From positions 94,075 to 158,074 of the forward strand of contig JAFAEO010000048.1 of NCBI GenBank assembly GCA_023423975.1: DNA of 64,000 nucleotides, given 5' to 3'. The DNA is from Pseudomonadota bacterium (GTDB taxonomy: Bacteria; Pseudomonadota; Gammaproteobacteria; Burkholderiales; Burkholderiaceae_B). Below the pieces are notes generated by a model that had not been told where the DNA came from, made no database searches, and saw nothing but the letters and a program-made list of their open reading frames with translations. Below are positions 61,179 to 64,000 of this stretch, piece after piece. A program made the position numbers and the translations under genes. The stretch's first letter is position 1. Each line of letters opens with the position of its first letter.

Positions 61179-62462
61179 ATGAGCAATCCCCTTCCGATAC
61201 AGGCTTGCACGCTAAAGCATTTCCCGGCAGAACTTGGCACGACGGCGCCCGAGGCCTTTGCCGCAGCCCGGCTTAACGTTTATGACAACGCCTTTGCATT
61301 CCCTTTGGCGGTGCTGAACCAGCCGGCGCTGGAACATAATTTGCAGTGGATGCAGCGTTTTGCGTACGACAAGGGTGTTAGCCTTGCGCCGCATGGCAAA
61401 ACCACCATGTCGCCAGAACTGTTTGACCGCCAGCTTGCGGCCGGTGCCTGGGGGCTCACCTTCGCTACCGTATTTCAGGCCAGGACAGGCATCCAGGCCG
61501 GCGCCAAACGCATCATTATTGCCAATCAGGTTATTTGTGATGCCGACCTGCGTCAATTACAATCACTTCTGCAAACGCATCCCGACCTGCGCATCTGGTT
61601 TCTGGTCGACTCAATTGAACAGGTGGGTTATATCGAAGGCTGGGCCAGGCGTTACGGTGATGACAGCCCGCAGCAACCTGTACGTTTTGACTGCCTGCTG
61701 GAAATCGGTATTGCAGGCCAGCGGACAGGCTGCCGCGAATTTGAACAGGCCCTGGCGCTGGCCCGCTGCGTACACCAGTCACCCGTACTCGCGCTGGGCG
61801 GCATCGAATGCTATGAAGGGAACCTGGCCACCGATACAGAAAAAGACAAGCCGGCCGTTGATGCACTCATGAGCCGCTGCGAGGTGATCGCGCGGGCCTG
61901 CGAGCAACAGCAGCTGTTCGATAGCGATGAAATCATTATCTCGGCTGGCGGCTCAGCCATTTTCGATCTGGTCGTCCCCGGTCTGAAAATCAGCCTGAAC
62001 CGACCCGTACGAGGCGTACTGCGCTCGGGATGCTATATCACCCACGATCATGGTGTCTACCAGCGCCATCTGGCCAAAGTGCAAGAGCGCGAACACCTGC
62101 AGGAAAGCTTGCGCCCTGCCCTGGAGGTATGGACCATGGTGCAGTCAGTGCCGGAGCCCGGGCTGGCCCTGCTTACCTGCGGCAAACGGGACATTTCCTA
62201 TGACCTGACGCTGCCATTTGTCACAGGGTACGCGCCGGTCGGTGAACGGGTTCGCAGCGCGCCAGGCGCAACCTGGCAGATCACGGGCCTCAATGACCAG
62301 CACGCCTATTTACATTTCGACGCTGCCGGCCCTGCTCCGGTTGTGGGTGACAGGATTATTCTGGGTATCTCTCATCCCTGCACCACATTCGATAAGTGGA
62401 AATGGATGCCTGTTATTGACGACAACGGCCAGGCGCGGTCCTACATTACCACGCGCTTCTGA
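61179..62462 (+). CDS. D-serine deaminase-like amino acid deaminase (DSD1/alanine racemase N-domain fold)
   Basis: A 427-residue PLP enzyme of the fold-type III D-threonine aldolase/DSD1 group. PLP lysine in APHGKTTMSPELF (K74), a GGSAIFDLV segment and the metal-binding HPCTTFDKW near the C-terminus (His and Cys ligands). It probably deaminates or cleaves a D-amino acid such as D-serine or D-threonine. I start at the ATG at 61179: GCAGGA lies 7 nt upstream, whereas the in-frame ATG at 61161 lacks a site. With dadA two genes upstream it suggests D-amino-acid catabolism. Confidence 0.88.
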   Translation: MSNPLPIQACTLKHFPAELGTTAPEAFAAARLNVYDNAFAFPLAVLNQPALEHNLQWMQRFAYDKGVSLAPHGKTTMSPELFDRQLAAGAWGLTFATVFQARTGIQAGAKRIIIANQVICDADLRQLQSLLQTHPDLRIWFLVDSIEQVGYIEGWARRYGDDSPQQPVRFDCLLEIGIAGQRTGCREFEQALALARCVHQSPVLALGGIECYEGNLATDTEKDKPAVDALMSRCEVIARACEQQQLFDSDEIIISAGGSAIFDLVVPGLKISLNRPVRGVLRSGCYITHDHGVYQRHLAKVQEREHLQESLRPALEVWTMVQSVPEPGLALLTCGKRDISYDLTLPFVTGYAPVGERVRSAPGATWQITGLNDQHAYLHFDAAGPAPVVGDRIILGISHPCTTFDKWKWMPVIDDNGQARSYITTRF

Positions 62463-62626
62463 ATCTTGCCTACGCGCTTATATTGCGTCTTGTTGCGGCT
62501 ATGTAGAAAATAGCTGCCTGCTGCCATGCATCCATATCTGCGCAAGCAATTATCCTGCCGGACTGTGGCTATACGTAGCAACCGACAGGCTGCCACGCGC
62601 GATGCGTTCCATGTGAAAGGTGGCTA

Positions 62627-63592
62627 TCAGAACAGAATATTCCACCTGCGATCAGACCAGACCAGCAGTGCAGACACAATCGTACTGGCAAACATCACCA
62701 TGACAAACAGTGGCGTGCCCTGCTCCATCCAGCCTGTGTTTAGCAAAATATTGATAAAGAATACGTGCGTCAGATAAATGGCTGTAGAAAGCTTGGAGAG
62801 AAAGTCTGTATTCAGTCTTGCTGAGCGGCTGTGAAAGAAAAGGAACAGCAGCGGACATAGCACCAGCAGAGAAAGATACATATCCACACCGGCTTTGGCA
62901 GGATGCAGAAAATAGTGCACGGAGCTTTCCGCTACCAGCAGCATGACTGACGCGAATATGGCGCACAGCAATTGCGGATCACGCCGAGGCAGTTTATGCA
63001 GGCGGTGTTTGGCGATCAGGTACCCGATGGCAAACAGGGGAAAGCCAAAGAAAAGAAAGTTGCGGAAAATCCAGCCGGAATTCAACAGGTACCCCGGCAC
63101 CCCTTCTTCGATCGACGCATAATTGCCAAGTGCCTGCAACACATAGCCCACAACGAACAACGCTACCGCAGAGATAAGAATGTACTTGTCACTGCGTCTG
63201 CGCACTACATACAATACCGCCCCGGCGCCAAGGGTACCCACCAGGTACCATAAATGATGATAACCAAATACCAGCTTTTCCAGCAGGCCAATCTGATCAC
63301 GGGCCAGCTCCCAGTGTACCGGCCAATAGAACGGCAAATACAGCAACATCCAGATACCGTACAACACAGCCAGGCGTTTGGCCCAATTGGTAAAGGAACG
63401 ATTTCGGGCTATCAACGGATAGAAGTAAAAACCATTGATGATAAAGAAGGTCGGCACCGCAATGCGAAGCAGCCCGTTCACGAAGATGTAATTAAGATAC
63501 TCGGCAGTCTCGGTAAACAACGATGCGTGCAGAGCGACCACCATCATTGCCAATGCTATCTTCAGGCCATCTGTTCCCGCGTTACGCTGCAT
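62627..63592 (-). CDS. Acyltransferase family 3 membrane protein
   Basis: A 321-residue protein with about ten hydrophobic helices. Acyltransferase_3 features: TDGLKIALAMMVVALHAS near residue 7-24 (G-L-R/K pattern and the conserved His21), VPTFFIINGFYFYP near 46-59, HHLWYLVGTLGAG near 111-123 and a C-terminal LSTAIYLTHVFFIN. These enzymes O-acylate exported sugars or other surface molecules; the substrate is unknown. No glycosyltransferases or polysaccharide genes are adjacent. Confidence 0.88.
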   Translation of the reverse strand: MQRNAGTDGLKIALAMMVVALHASLFTETAEYLNYIFVNGLLRIAVPTFFIINGFYFYPLIARNRSFTNWAKRLAVLYGIWMLLYLPFYWPVHWELARDQIGLLEKLVFGYHHLWYLVGTLGAGAVLYVVRRRSDKYILISAVALFVVGYVLQALGNYASIEEGVPGYLLNSGWIFRNFLFFGFPLFAIGYLIAKHRLHKLPRRDPQLLCAIFASVMLLVAESSVHYFLHPAKAGVDMYLSLLVLCPLLFLFFHSRSARLNTDFLSKLSTAIYLTHVFFINILLNTGWMEQGTPLFVMVMFASTIVSALLVWSDRRWNILF

Positions 63593-63896
63593 GTATCATC
63601 CTCTTTTGAATCATATATTGTAACGATTCGAGGCGGTCAAGGCATGAAGGATGCCTACCAATTGCTGTTGAATGTAACGACAAGGTCGTAGGTTGACATG
63701 TGCAAGACGAACTTGCATCAAGGAGTCAAAGTAGAGAGTGTGAGTGCACAGGGGAAGCTCAAGCCGCTATGAGCCTAAGCGTAAGCGGGTGTTATACGGG
63801 CCTCAGAAGCCTGTTTAAGATTAAATAAAAACCGGTGACCCCAAAGCACAAACGCCCCGCAATGATTAAATTACGGGGCGTTTGAAGGAATAAAAA
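63593..63896. other. Intergenic region between the acyltransferase gene and 5S rRNA
   Basis: About 300 bp. It holds the rRNA terminator (63841-63883) and the dyad TGCAAG (63701-63706)/CTTGCA (63712-63717), which directly follows a TTGACA at 63693-63698; no suitable -10 element is found. No gene is supported. Confidence 0.55.
63841..63883 (-). terminator. Terminator of the rRNA operon
   Basis: Perfect 10-bp stem (AAACGCCCCG at 63850-63859 with CGGGGCGTTT at 63874-63883), 14-nt loop, then GTTTGTGCTTT on the minus strand. It lies 13 bp beyond the 5S 3' end. Confidence 0.85.
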
Positions 63897-64000
63897 GCCT
63901 GACGATGACCTACTTTCACAGATGTCCATCCACTATCATCGGCGCAAAGGCGTTTCACTGTCCTGTTCGGGAAGGGAAGGAGTGGGTCCACCTTGCTATG
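63897..64000 (-). rRNA. rrf: 5S ribosomal RNA, 3' part (truncated at window end)
   Basis: On the minus strand the sequence reads the 5S core: CATAGCAAGGTGGACCCACT, then CTTCCCGAACAGGACAGTGAAACG, GCGCCGATGATAGTGGATG (each read separately) and ends CATCGTCAGGC. Only about 104 of 115-120 nt are inside; the 5' end and the 23S and 16S genes lie beyond base 64000. The whole operon would be transcribed leftward into the terminator at 63841. Confidence 0.95.

Noticed and set aside
63698..63772. 24-codon open frame after TTGACA near the rRNA operon
   Set aside because: No ribosome-binding site before its ATG and no protein signature; the dyad explains the pattern better.
1..64000. CRISPR array, prophage, insertion sequence or integron
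   Set aside because: No regularly spaced repeats, cas, integrase, transposase or phage structural gene was seen in either strand.

Overview
The window is a stretch of Gram-negative bacterial chromosome. Protein content points to a betaproteobacterium of the Burkholderiales, most like Alcaligenaceae (an Advenella- or Bordetella-like organism). The pointers are a Bug/TctC-type binding protein, a DUF3579 gene beside argF, the order xseA-lpxK-trm112-kdsB-adk, a PqiABC lipid-transport cluster and a sulfate cluster with an APS-type CysH. This is inference from protein families; no database search was run. Coding density is high and both strands are used. I see no transposase, integrase, prophage gene or CRISPR array, so most of the window looks like ordinary core genome.

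Layout. 1-1849 (+): end of coaBC, a DedA protein, a small membrane protein and dut. 1986-4399: two solute-binding proteins without nearby permeases, facing each other across a pair of terminators. 4492-11014 (-): clpS-clpA-pqiA-pqiB-pqiC, nearly gapless from clpA on. 11253-12431 (+): cold-shock protein, DUF192 protein, lipoprotein. 12515-14448 (-): sodB and xseA. A 0.5-kb AT-rich gap with two DnaA boxes follows. 15033-20896 (+): lpxK, trm112, kdsB, adk, an SDR dehydrogenase, murJ and rpsT. 21328-24274: DUF3579 (-), argF and argG (+), with a highly structured argF leader. 24638-28377 (-): response regulator, histidine kinase and kup, the last two translationally coupled. 28668-32885 (-): sbcD-sbcC. 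33197-33797 (+): two small unknown proteins behind a strong promoter. 34315-34390 (-): tRNA-Val(UAC). 34447-44652 (mostly -): DUF808, HU, a Cys/Met-type PLP enzyme, rlmB, rnr, a TSUP permease, SirB2 (+), GNAT and an SbmA-like ABC transporter. 44857-46431 (+): TerC-CBS-CorC fusion. 46755-54253: sulfate assimilation, with cysPTWA (+) converging on cysH-cysD-cysN (-). 54733-57450 (-): GMC oxidoreductase and a D-2-hydroxyacid dehydrogenase. 57543-62462 (+): DUF455 protein, D-amino-acid dehydrogenase, TM2 protein, a Tdi1/DUF1851-like protein and a D-serine-deaminase-like enzyme. 62627-63592 (-): acyltransferase. 63897-64000 (-): the 3' part of a 5S rRNA, marking the end of an rRNA operon.

How the genes work together. 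The sulfate genes form a route from extracellular sulfate (CysPTWA) through APS (CysDN) to sulfite (CysH with 4Fe-4S cysteines, so no APS kinase is needed); sulfite reductase is not in the window. LpxK, KdsB, MurJ and PqiABC serve the envelope. ArgF and ArgG are consecutive steps of arginine synthesis. The two-component pair directly upstream of kup suggests dedicated control of potassium uptake.

I did not find a clear new defence or mobile system. The best leads are the two-component/Kup operon with an upstream operator-like repeat, the composite hairpin in the argF leader, the paired DnaA boxes between xseA and lpxK, the unknown two-gene cassette after sbcD, and an orphan Tdi1/DUF1851-like gene.
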